Shown here: in pieces, positions 47,181 to 57,470 of the stretch | Numbering within the stretch: the first letter of the stretch is position 1 | How the letters are laid out: every line of letters starts with the position of its first letter | Origin: Pyrus communis | Lineage: Eukaryota > Streptophyta > Magnoliopsida > Rosales > Rosaceae | Length of the DNA stretch: 64,000 nt | Reading direction: 5' to 3' | Assembly: GCF_963583255.1 (NCBI RefSeq) | Contig: NC_084804.1 | Location: forward strand, 19,784,061-19,848,060 | Position numbers and translations under genes: made by a program | Notes under the pieces: generated by a model | The model's input: the letters and a program-made list of their open reading frames with translations, nothing else | Database searches by the model: none | What the model was told of the DNA's origin: nothing

Positions 47181-48143
47181 ATGGCACTTGATAATGCTTC
47201 TCTTTTGTCACAGCTCATGGAAAGGTCTCAAATGCAAAGTGTTGATATATTTGATCTTCAATCAAGGAATAACGTGTTTTCCAATACTTACGGTTCAGAT
47301 TGGAGTGATCATTCAAACTCTATGTGGTGGGAACCTCAACATGTTCATGAAGAAGGATATTGGCAGCCATATGAGGAGTTCTATTCAACGCCTATGCAGC
47401 CACCACAACCTCATATTCAATATGCCCAACCAAATTTAAGTTCGTCAATAGATTATAATCAAAAGCTTAATGAATTAATTTGTTTGGTGCAGGGCTCACA
47501 AAATCAAGTCAAGGAGGGCCAAATTCAAGACAAAAGGTTGGACCACTTGGAAATACAAATTGGGCAGATCGCGGAGTTCGTAGGACAGTTTCGAGACCAA
47601 AGCAAACTCCCTAGTTCAACCATTGTAAATCCGAAGGGAGGATTTGAAACACCTTTGCCGGAAGCACCTATTGCTCCTACGCCATCTAATTCAAGTAAGG
47701 TTGTTCCAAATTTACTTAGTTCTAACCCCATTCCACCTAATATCTCTATTCCTTGCAGATTCATGACTTCCAAGGAAGAAGAAGGTGAAAAAGACATCTT
47801 GGAAGCCCTTCCAAAGGTGACAAGTAGGGAATGTCATGAATTCATCAAAGAGGACGTTCTTGAAACCACAAAATCCAAAGAAGTTAAATTTGATGACAGT
47901 GGACAAGTCATAACCATCACTTGCAATCTGGCCAAGTCCAATATCCCTGAAACTTTCAAAGGAGTGGTGTTTGTCATTGAGTTCTTGTCGGACAAAACAA
48001 GTAAGTTTTTTTTTTCAAATTCCATTACATTTTATACTAACTTGCTGTTTTTTATGAATCAGGCACCTACACTAGAATTCAAACCAATGCCGGTTCACTT
48101 CAAGTATCACCTTCCATTCAAGGACCAATTCCATGCTGTTTGA
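47181..48143 (+). CDS. Truncated gag-like ORF of the Athila-like element
   Basis: It has an ATG at 47181 and 320 residues. The stretch GQIAEFVGQFRDQSKLPSS followed by TIVNPKGGFE is a conserved part of plant Athila-type gag-pol polyproteins. The usual gag capsid block before it and the zinc knuckle, protease and pol after it are missing. The last ~60 codons are low in similarity to anything I recognise and reach a stop just before an A run at about 48157-48177, where the unrelated captured segment begins. Confidence 0.6.
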   Translation: MALDNASLLSQLMERSQMQSVDIFDLQSRNNVFSNTYGSDWSDHSNSMWWEPQHVHEEGYWQPYEEFYSTPMQPPQPHIQYAQPNLSSSIDYNQKLNELICLVQGSQNQVKEGQIQDKRLDHLEIQIGQIAEFVGQFRDQSKLPSSTIVNPKGGFETPLPEAPIAPTPSNSSKVVPNLLSSNPIPPNISIPCRFMTSKEEEGEKDILEALPKVTSRECHEFIKEDVLETTKSKEVKFDDSGQVITITCNLAKSNIPETFKGVVFVIEFLSDKTSKFFFSNSITFYTNLLFFMNQAPTLEFKPMPVHFKYHLPFKDQFHAV

Positions 48144-48179
48144 TTTTATTTATATAAAAAAAAAAAAAAAAAAAAATTA

Positions 48180-50110
48180 TTTATTAAACATGGAGAAAGA
48201 TGGAGCTTCACAAAGGTTGTTTACGTGAAGCCCCACTACGAGGCCTCGAAGCGGAAGGCATAGAAGTGGAAGGCATAGAAGCAGAAGGCATAGAAGCGGG
48301 AGGCATAGTAGCGGAAGGCATCGGAGCGGAAGCCATCGAAGCGGGAGGCATCGGAGCTAGAGCATTCCAGGCCTCAATACTTGGCCAAGCGCTGGATGAC
48401 CCAGGAAAAAGGTGCCTCTGGAGATAAGACGCAAACCTTTGACGGTCACTGTGAATTCGACCCTCAGATTCTTGCAGCTCATCAAGCTTCCTCTTCATCC
48501 CCGACGAATAGTTATTTGGAAGCACATGCAAACTTCTATTCTCGTACTTAAGCTGCTGGATCTCTTGCTTAAGTTTTTCCACCTCTGCCATCAACGATTC
48601 CACCTGACGAGAGCGGGCAAGCAGGCGTAGGCCCATGTTGGACACAGAGCTCGCACACTGAACACTAAGTGCGAGGGACTCTTGAACGGCCAACTCATCA
48701 GACCGTCCTGACAGCAGCCTACTATCTTTTGGAGTGAGGAGGTTCCTAGCTACTATTGTAGCTGTTGTGGCGTCCTGCATCACGGAGTCTTCACCTGTAA
48801 GAAGACCGTTAGAAGATAAGAAAGAAGGGCGAAATACGTTACCTTGACGCGGCGCGCCCGTATCACTGCTAAGGCTCAATTCCAAGCTAAGGTTCGATGA
48901 GTTTGCCATTTTTCAAAAGTGTTCAAAGAAAAGGGATGGAGTTAAATTTCAAAGGGCCGGAGTCGATTTTCAAGAATGGGAAATCTTCAGAGTGTGTTTG
49001 TTGTGGTGATCGATAGCTCAATAAAAAAGCCAAGGCGACGCGTCCACCGATTCAAAAAGCCGGAATTTCCGGCGTAATTTTGGCGACGCTTTCTCGGCTT
49101 TTCAGAAGACGCGTTCAACTTTGTCAAAAGATTTCTGACAAAGCTGAAAACACGTGGAGGCCATCATCGCAACTACACGTCTTTAGCCGACAAGCGCAAA
49201 GTTCGGCGACGCTTTCTCTGCTTTTCAGAAAACGCGTGCAGCTTTGTCAAAAGAAGCCGCATCTGCACTACCACGTGTCGTTCAAAAAGAGAAGGGGCGT
49301 CGTTCAGAAATCGAAGGGGCGCCCGCTCAGAAATCGAAGAGGCGTCGTTCAGAAATCGAAGGGGCGCCACTATTTCAAAAAGCCGGATTTGCGGGATCAA
49401 AACGTTTGTCGACAAGGGTAAAAAAACAGTACCACCACTTGATATTATTTCTATATATGTCGACCTTCGTCTTTTATGGCAAGGCAAACCTGAAGAAAAT
49501 GCCCAACTCTCCCTCACCTCTGAGGGCGCACTCCCAGCAAAGCCTTTCGAAATACTCAATTCTTTCTTCTTCCCCAAAGATGATACCAGATGCCTGGAGT
49601 ACAGATGACCCAGGAGGAAATGGCGGATTGAAGTGTGCTGATTCATTCACCGCTTCTTCAAAAGCAAAGGTATCTCATATCATCAAGGTCAAAAGCAAAA
49701 GTATCTCATATCATGCTCTTTCCCTGTCTTTTTCTTTGTCCTTGTTCTTACTCGGATGGCAAAGTAAAAGAAGTAATCAGCCGGCACTTGGAGTCAGTCT
49801 TCCGATCTGGAGCCAACTGCCTGGAATCTATTCCTGATTGCTTACCTAGCGTTGCTCTCGAGTAGTCATCTTCAACGGTTGATACACTTCCAGAGAAGGG
49901 ACCACTTCTGCAAAGGGGAGCGAGTAAGGCAAGTGAAAATGATACATTGAAGCATGTGGAGACAAACTTAGGCTGAGTTATCCTCCAACCCTTTTCAATA
50001 CGAATTGGAAAGATTGAACAAAGAAACAGACCAAAGGGGTAAGCTCAGACCTTCGGGGGAGACCAAAAGAACCATCATGCTGCCCAGTTCAAGAAGTAGC
50101 ACAAAGGAAA
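48180..50110 (-). mobile_element. Captured segment related to the intronic Tat-like element
   Basis: On the minus strand this corresponds to about 20757-23700 of the other element: the coiled-coil ORF, then a region matching 21113-22400 (TCTCATATCATGCT, GCCTGGAATCTATTCC, CTCGAGTAGTCATCTTCAAC), ending near 50095 at a block shared with 20757-20815 (CTTCGGGGGAGACCAAAAGA). Polarity relative to the LTRs is the same in both elements, so the 3' part of one element was joined to the gag part of another. An A run marks the left junction. Confidence 0.7.
48208..48909 (-). CDS. Antisense coiled-coil ORF with EAR-like motif in the Athila-like element
   Basis: 233 residues from the ATG at 48909. The N terminus NLSLELSLSSDTGAPRQGN contains overlapping LxLxL patterns. 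The middle has leucine heptads (VESLMAEVEKLKQEIQQLK) and MKRKLDELQESEGR. The C-terminal ~45 residues are a repeat of MPSAS/MPPAS-type units encoded by about eight 15-bp repeats (48248-48367), absent from the two copies at 22.9-24.4 kb. The frame is fully open and runs antisense to the gag of its host. No enzymatic motif is visible. The shared N-terminal and coiled-coil segments across three copies support a real protein, function unknown. Confidence 0.6.
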   Translation of the reverse strand: MANSSNLSLELSLSSDTGAPRQGNVFRPSFLSSNGLLTGEDSVMQDATTATIVARNLLTPKDSRLLSGRSDELAVQESLALSVQCASSVSNMGLRLLARSRQVESLMAEVEKLKQEIQQLKYENRSLHVLPNNYSSGMKRKLDELQESEGRIHSDRQRFASYLQRHLFPGSSSAWPSIEAWNALAPMPPASMASAPMPSATMPPASMPSASMPSTSMPSASRPRSGASRKQPL

Positions 50111-52077
50111 ATCAACGATGGGCAGAAACCAGTTCAAGAGTAAGCCTGTGGAATCACAAAGATCAAAAGCCTCAATGCAATTACCAAGGAGAAGATGGAA
50201 TTTACACTCTATAACCAGATTTGCGTCTCTAAACTCCTCTCTTTGTTAATTACATTTTGCCATGTTTAGTGTGTTTAAGTGCTTTTTGTGAGTTTACTTA
50301 TGTTTTGTGTGAATCTATGCTTAAAACATTGAGGACAATGTTTGATTTAAGTGTGGGGGGGGGTAACTAAGTATATTTAATGCAAATTCGTGGGATTTTA
50401 TCACCCATTACTTCAAATGTTGTTCCTTGCTGTTTTAAGGTGTTTTTATGTTGTCTTAGAGTGTTTTTAGTATGTTTTGTTTTATAACTTCGAAAATCAC
50501 ATAAAAAGTTGAAAAACATGTTTTAAAAAGCCTAAAAAGAGTGTTTTGAGTCGTTTTTGTGTGTTTGTGTCTTAGGGTACCTTCCAACACAATGATAAGG
50601 ATTTGGTTTGTAATTGCATGACTGTTAAAGAGAGTTATAAACATGGATGAAAGTTTGATTTACTCTTGGTATATGCTTGGTTATGGTTATAATGTATGAC
50701 TTCACATGCAATCATAAAAGAAAAATTCGTTTTTGTAACATGCTTGAAGGAAGAAACTCATAATAACGCTACATCCCTGTGAGACTCGAGCCATTACTTT
50801 CTTTGGAGAGTTATTTTCTGTGATTCTTTGTTTTCTAAAGTTGTTGCATGATCTCATTATCCTTGCTTGGTTGCTACTTAGAATGCAATTGTATCATGAT
50901 AGAACTAAATGCTAGAACTTATATCCGTTTCATTCAAAGCATGACATTGAATTGCATAACATATATCAAGATGAAGTTGTGTAGTTGCCACCATAGCCAA
51001 ATAGCCTTACTTCCCATATTTCGTATATGTTGTAAGTTTTAACCCCGTTGAGCCTTGTTTAGCCCATGTTCTTTGTTAACCCATATCATCCTCACCTAGC
51101 CTAGATTAGGACCATCCGTACCCTTGTTCTTGAAGCATAGTAAGCATGACGGATAATGAATTCCTTTTGATTAATATGTTGCAGAAAATAAGTGTGGGGG
51201 AAGGGATTTTTGTGTGTATGTATGTGCCTAAGTCTTAAAGGAGGCACGGGAAAAAGAAAAAAAAAATGTGAGAAAAAAAAGAAGAAAAGAAAGAAAAAGA
51301 GTGAAAATAAGTGAGAATGGACTCACAAGTGTGATTGTTGAAGAAAGGGCCCAAAAAGTTGAATATGGCCCGAAGTTTTGTGACTTCCCCTTGGGTGTTC
51401 AAAGTTGACTTCTGCGTTCTAAAGGGAATTCTAAGTACCTAATTCAATACTTTGCTCACTATTGCTTTAAGAATGTTTGCTTATCCTTCACCTTTCATTG
51501 TTAGCCAATTGCCTAGCCTCGTTACAACCCTTTGACTTCTATCTTGATTGTTATGTGTTTCAATTTGTGGAGTTTGAACTTGGTATAAGCTTATGGTGTC
51601 ACTGGTTCTCGCTTCTAAGTAGTAGCATTCCATTCATGAGATCATACCTAAACATGCTTATTAACTCCAGAAATTGCTCTCTTTATGATACATATATGTG
51701 AGTGTTCGTTTTCATGTTTACATCAATCTTCTCACATATAACTAGTGTAGGGTGTGAAGTTAGAAAATCTGTGTGAAAAACGAGAGTACATCTAGTAAGG
51801 AATTGAGGGAATTCTCTAAGGCATGTTACTACATTCAAAACATGGTTTTAAATGCTTAATTGTGAACTAGTATGTGGTGACTATGATTAAAAATGTACTT
51901 AAGTGTAAAGATGGCTAAAATCTGTGGGAATAATGATTTTTAACTTGTCATGTGCATTGGAAATCCCTGAGACGATTGTTGGAAGGTATAGGTTGTGTTT
52001 TGTTCGTTTTGTTTTGTTTTTGGTTTCTTTTGTTTTGTTTTGCTCGAGGACTAGCAAAAGATAAGTGTGGGGGTATT
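50111..52077 (+). other. Athila-type 3' non-coding region
   Basis: No coding sequence is supported. It holds two GTGTGGGGG tracts (50353-50363 and 51191-51199), a purine-rich stretch (51247-51306) and the final polypurine tract. Confidence 0.6.
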
Positions 52078-54465
52078 TGATAGGAGCATATTCATGCGAC
52101 TTAAATGGCTTGTTCTCGTGCATTTACGTTATGTTTCTTTAGTTATTTTAGTACTTTAAGCTATTTTCGTGTGTTTGTAGGTCCAAAGGGCTAAAGGAGC
52201 AAAAAGATGCATTTTGGAGACTTTTGGAGCACTTTTGGACTAAGGATGGATAGCTTATGCTTGGAGCCAAAGTGTTGGACGAAATTAAGACCTAATTGAA
52301 GACCAAAGTGTTGGAACCTTGTTCCCTTTAGTTTTAGGACATTTAAACCTTTCCTAATCCCATTCATCAACACATGCATCCACATGCATTCACCCTTTAA
52401 ACCATTAAATCCACATGCTTTCCTATTCAATTAAATCAGCCACATGCATTCATCATCATAACCTAGCTGTCATTCCACTTCATTGCACATGCATCTTCAA
52501 ATAAATCAGCCATTCCACATGCATTCACTCTTTAATTCACATGCATTTACTCTTTAATTCACATGCAAAACATCCCATTCCATCTCCCATCAGATTTCCA
52601 TCATATTCACATGCATTCCATCCTTTAAAACATTGCACATGCACTCCCTTTAATTAATTAAGCCACATGCACTCCCATCCATTTCATCATTGCAGCCAAC
52701 ACATGCTTTCACATGCATTTTCAGATTGTCCCCTTGCACATGCAGCCACATATTCATTGCACATGCAATTCCAACCCACATGCATCCTTTAATCATTCAA
52801 ACATGCAGCCACATTCCCTCCTAGCTGTCATGTTCCCCCCATTTCACCTATAAATAAGCATCCATTGCATACACATTTCATTCATTCACTCTTCCATATT
52901 CCAGAAATTCGTCAAAACCTCTCCACACCCTCATTGCAGCCACCAAAACACTTTTCTCCTCCATTGCAGCCACTCCAACCACTCCCCAAACCATTCACAC
53001 CATCAAACTATCCTTAGACCTTGTGCTACAACGAAGAGGAAGGGAAGAGTGCCTAAACGTTCATACAATTCAAGTTTGAGTTGTTGGAATGTTTAGGTGT
53101 TTCTTTGATTTCAATGTTTAATTTCAATACTCTTTGTTTTGTACGTATGAGGAATGGAAGAGAAGAGTGCCTAAACGTTCATACAATTCAAGTTTGAGTT
53201 GTTGGAATGTTTAGGTGTTTCTTTGATTCCAATGTTTAAATTCAACTAAACCCCCCTTGGCTAGGGGGGAATTCGAAATATATGTTTATGCTTGCATTTT
53301 GATTTGATTACTTCTAATTGCGTTTCATAAGTTGTGGATTCAATTTGTTTAACCGTTTGATTGATAACTTATTTATGTATGTTTATTGAGAATGCGCGCT
53401 TAATTTTCATGCATGAATATGACGCTAGAATATAAGTGAGTTTCACCTAATAGTTACGAACTTATATTCACAAGTAGTGGAGGTTGCTTATAAACAATCG
53501 CGTTAAACAAATTCTTGGCATAAGTTTCATGCAATCATAGTGACGAATGCCTCGTCAACACTTATAATTTTCATAGAGCGTAATGATTCTTGCTTGTACC
53601 TCTTCTATGCATTCATGTTGAGGACTTGTGGGGAATGTTTTGAATTGTCGCATGCATCATCCAATTCAATAACGTTAGGAAGATTTGAAGGTTAATTAGT
53701 GCATCACGGTTAACTTGGGGTGTTGAGTATCATAGTTTATTGAAATGCAATTGGAAATCATTTTATTATGCAAGTATAACATGTATGGAGATGAACCCCT
53801 TAGCCATTCTATCATCCATTCATTCCATTCCATCAAATTCGTTTTACAATCTGTTTAGTTTATTAACTTGTTTTGTTATTTCAATTTTCGTATAAATCTA
53901 AATCCCCCTTTACTTTAATGTCCAATTTAGTTAGAAATCAATTTAGTTTGTGCTTTTAAGTGTTTTGATTCATTTTATTTCCCAATTTCGTCCAGATTCA
54001 CCAAAGTGCTCAAAACTGCCCAGAAAGTGATTTTTAGGCAGTTTTGAGTGTTTTGGGTGATGTTTGAGTCTTTTGGTTTGTTTTAATGTTTTAAGTGTTT
54101 AGTTTTACATTCTTTAAGTTAGTTTAGTGTTTTATATTGTGTTTTTACGTTCTTGAGTCAAGTTATTACTTAATTTCGTCCAAATTTGTGTTTGTGCTCA
54201 AATCTGCCCAGAAAGTGGTTTTTAGGCAGATTTGAGTGTGTTTGTGTTGTTTTGGGTCTTTTGGTTTGTCTTAGTGTTTTAAAGTTTAGTTTTGAATTCT
54301 TTGAGTCTAGTATAGTGTTTCATATTGTTATTTTACGTTTTTGAGTAAAATCCAAGTGGTTAACAATCCCTCCTAATCCCCGGTCCAGAACGATCCCTAC
54401 TTATACTTATACTACAATTTGACGAAAAGAGGGTTTAATTTGTGTGCGTATAAAATCTCGCATCA
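52078..54465 (+). repeat. 3' LTR of the Athila-like element
   Basis: It spans 2388 bp, colinear with 44664-47052. I noticed only about three differences, for example GGACAAAATT versus GGACGAAATT and the last ~15 bases before the terminal CATCA. Confidence 0.95.
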
Positions 54466-54470
54466 ATCAT

Positions 54471-54623
54471 GGATGTGAAGAAACAAGACAAGGTGATGCT
54501 TCCAAAGGTAGTGGGTCAAGAGATGGGCCTGAAGCCATTGGATCAAGTGATGAGTTCAAAGCAAATGAAAGTGAAGATCATGGATTTGAAGCCAATGGAA
54601 CTGAAGATGACTCGGACTTCTAA
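54471..54623 (+). pseudogene. TNL acidic tail, copy 3, right part after the LTR element
   Basis: Reading in the same frame as 44325-44663, after removing the element and one ATCAT, the sequence continues GCEETRQGDASKGSGSRD and ends GTEDDSDF then TAA at 54621-54623. The tail contains two similar blocks (a KANES-D/E-DH pattern occurs on both sides of the insertion). Copy 2 ends similarly (GTDNDLDF). Confidence 0.65.
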
Positions 54624-55290
54624 TCCAACAATCTTAAGCGTCATTATCCAATAGAATTAGGAAAAACTTTATGGAAAATTTGTAGTTTGATAGCTCACTT
54701 GTGTGTCCAAAAAATAAGACTGACAAATAGGTAAAGCTTTTATTATTTTAGTATTGTTTGTACAATACAAAGCGCAAGTTACGACAAGTGTGTAATATCC
54801 TATTTGTTATCTTTAAAACTTGATATACAAGTCCAACCGCATCTTGAATTTCACCTTTATATCATAAACTTAGACATTAATTATTATGCCATGTCCAAGG
54901 CAAAATAAAAATCTCGCCACTAAGTGCGATGGTTTGAACATTCAACACTACAAAAATACGTGATAGTTTGATGGATGAACTGCAATGAGCAAAAAAGATT
55001 AGGGTAATGCTAGAGAGACTAGATTTGCAAACTAAATGATGTGTCACTAATAAGAATAAACATGTTTATCAATGTTTAAGTAATAAACAAATCATCAACT
55101 TCCATGTCTCTTAGTTTGCAAAACTTTCTCTACAAATTTAGTCTTCCTAGCATTACCCAAAATATTAATGGCCTGATTGGACTAACAGCAGGAAAACTAA
55201 GTGTTCTTGTTTGAACCAATCAAAGATCAGCAAAACAATTTAATTAGAGAGGGAAAAAAAATTACAGCAAATTAAGGCCGAAAAAAGGGC
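54624..55290. repeat. Third copy of the TNL/EH convergent 3' flank
   Basis: It is similar to 15972-16500 and 18085-18520, beginning ATCCAACAATCTTAAGC right after the TNL stop. At about 55000-55160 it contains a short inserted block (AGATTTGCAAACTAAATGA) not seen in the other copies. Confidence 0.65.
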
Positions 55291-55299
55291 GGGTGTCTA

Positions 55300-56530
55300 T
55301 GTGGACCTCCTTTGGTTTTGTCTTGTTGGGTTAGTCTTGTGGCTGGACCTTTTATGATGAGCTTGTTGTAATCTCCTTTTGATCAATGAAAGTTGTCTTT
55401 GGAGTTTGTGAGATTGCAAAAAATCAGCTATGCTCCAACAACTCTGTTGTGCGAAAACATAGCGAAGAGAATGTTTCCGCGCCACAATTACGAAGAGTAC
55501 ACAGATCTTGAAAAAGCTCATTAAGCTTACAGGTTTTGCAACCGGTTGAGGAAGCAAGTACTTAGCTCCTGCGCAAGGCACTGACGTTGGCATTCGATTG
55601 CTCGCCGGTTATGGAACAGAACAAGAAGCCATTATCGGTTTTCGAGAACCGCAAAGCGTTGATTGGTTTGGAATCCTACAGGAAGATCATTGGTTGTGAA
55701 GACAGCAGGTAGTTATTTCGTTTTGCTGATGAAAGGAGAAATACGCAGTTCGTACTTCAAATGAAGCTTGTGTTCAAGCTTAGCCTTTCCCGAAGAAACT
55801 TTTTCGATATGTATTCTGGTGATGGGCTAAAGCTTCCTCACCAAGTGCTGGCCTCGTTAAAGAAGGAACAATGCAGCGACACTGAAATGGTGGATGCACA
55901 ATGGTAGAGATTGGTCCAAAACCTTTTGAACAAATGGTTGTTCTAAAATGGTATCGCAGTGTGTGATGTCCCACACAACATGGGAGGGATATCGAAGGAG
56001 ATGGTTTGCGTTTCAATGGGGTTGTTGATTTCGGATCTTAGCGAAAACCCATGGCAAGGTTCTGTTTTCTCATTCAGGGATTTCCCAAAGGTGCATGAGA
56101 TGTAGCATACATTGCGCTGAGAGAGTTGATTTCCTCAATATTTACAAGCGGATTCTGCAATTGCCATCATGGAGAATCTGAACAACGTGAAGATGCCTAG
56201 AAAGATTGTCATGTTCACATATATGGCTTTCGAGCACGCCTCAAAGAACAATTGGGGGCAGGATTATAAAGAGGCTTGGCTAATTACCGAAAGCGAGAGT
56301 ATGCAAATGTGCCGGAGTTGGTGTTTTGTAATCTCAAGGATTCAATTGCTGAGCCGTGTTTGGTAGACCAGCGAAGAATATTGTCGTCATTTCCCGCAGC
56401 TAGAGTATCAACATAAATCCAAACATGAAAATAATCATGTTTGTCACATATTATTATTTGATGGGAAAGTGAACGGACGTGGGCAAATAGAGGTGCTGAA
56501 TCGAAACATGCCAACAAAGCTTGTGATTGA
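55300..56530 (+). pseudogene. Unidentified decayed coding region
   Basis: From an ATG at 55611 a single frame reads KPLSVFENRKALIGLESYR, hits one TAG at about 55710, then continues in frame LFRFADERRNTQFVLQMK and GLKLPHQVLASLKKE to another stop near 55905. Other blocks follow in shifted frames (WQGSVFSFRDFPKVHEM near 56055, KIVMFTYMAFEHASKNNWG near 56200). Codon-like composition with a few stops suggests a former gene or processed copy. I do not recognise the family. Confidence 0.4.
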
Positions 56531-56881
56531 TGTAAAAAAACTTAAACGAAGGGATAACAGTTTCATTATAAAACTAAAAAATTGATACAAATATCATAAA
56601 GGGCATTGGAGATAACATTCAAGAGGTCCTTAATTCAAAGAAACTTTAACATAAAATAAAGAGTTAATCTCAATTTACTACCTTAAAGTTTCTTGATTTT
56701 TAACATTTGGTACATGAAATTTTTTCGTCCCAGTTTGATACCTTAAGTTATAATTATGGGACACTTTCATACATCCGTTAAGTTTTCCGTCAGAACCTCC
56801 GTTAATTGATGACGTGGCATCCACGCGGACAATGATTGGGCGCCACATGTCAATATGGGCCCACGTGAATATTAAAAAAAA

Positions 56882-57021
56882 AAACTAATGAAAATGGCTT
56901 GAAAACTTTGAGTTTTAATGATAAGGACAAAATAAAGGGTAAAGTGAATAGTACCATGATCGACTTTTGTGGTTTTTCGTTAAAATGAACAGTACCAGGA
57001 GCTTTTTGTTAAAGTTCCCCT
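56882..57021 (+). mobile_element. MITE of a type familiar from Rosaceae
   Basis: It runs from AAACTAATGAAAATGGCTTG to GTTAAAGTTCCCCTT, with the blocks TGATAAGGACAAAATAAAGG and GTGAATAGTACC. I recall this as a very abundant short element in apple and pear genomes. A neighbouring block, 56645-56870 (TTTACTACCTTAAAG... CCGTTAATTGATGACGTGGC), also looks like a repetitive element. Confidence 0.55.
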
Positions 57022-57351
57022 TAAAAAAAGTTTTCTTTTTTCCTCCAGACCCGATCCCTCTCCTACCTCACCCCCATCTCCCCCAACCCTTACCTCCCTT
57101 CTCCCTCCCTTCTCTCCTTCGCATCCACTCATCCACTTTCTTGCTTCTCTCCTCCTCTGCACCCACCTATCCGCTCCCCTCCCTTCTCTCTCCTCCACCC
57201 TTTTCAAAAACCTAACCCCAAAATATGAGGAACATGAATCTGAAATTGATATAAAGCAGCTCTGATTTGCGAGCCAGCCGAGGAGAGAGAAGAATCGAAG
57301 CGCTGAAGCAGATGAGCCACCATGTGTCGGTGCCGCCGCCACCAAAACCCA

Positions 57352-57470
57352 AAAGTAGACCATCGACACTCTCTCCTTCGAGGTCGCCAATGTCGTGTCC
57401 AAGACCGTCCACCTCCACAAGTCCCTCACCGACTCTGAGATCTTGAAGCTTTAAAACGAGATCTTGAAGT
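57352..57470 (+). pseudogene. Fragment of a PSI-like (DUF3475) protein gene
   Basis: The plus-strand frame reads TIDTLSFEVANVVSKTVHLH then KSLTDSEILKL, a stop, NEILK. The FEVAN...L..SL pattern is the start of the DUF3475 domain of PSK-simulator-type plant proteins. Nothing upstream or downstream continues it, and the pyrimidine-rich 57030-57200 is non-coding. Confidence 0.5.

Larger units (their letters stand above)
44664..54465 (+). mobile_element. Young, chimeric Athila-like LTR retrotransposon lacking pol
   Basis: The target duplication ATCAT is at 44659-44663 and 54466-54470. LTRs are 44664-47052 and 52078-54465, nearly identical by eye. The primer-binding site at 47058-47076 matches the 3' end of tRNA-Asp. 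Before the 3' LTR is AAGATAAGTGTGGGGGTATT (about 52058-52077). The interior has a partial gag-like ORF and, where pol should be, about 1.9 kb related to the 20-25 kb element, including an antisense coiled-coil ORF. Athila-type 3' DNA follows (ATTGAGGACAATGTTTGATT near 50330). It would need proteins supplied in trans. Athila is inferred from the tRNA-Asp primer and the 3' sequence style. Confidence 0.85.
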
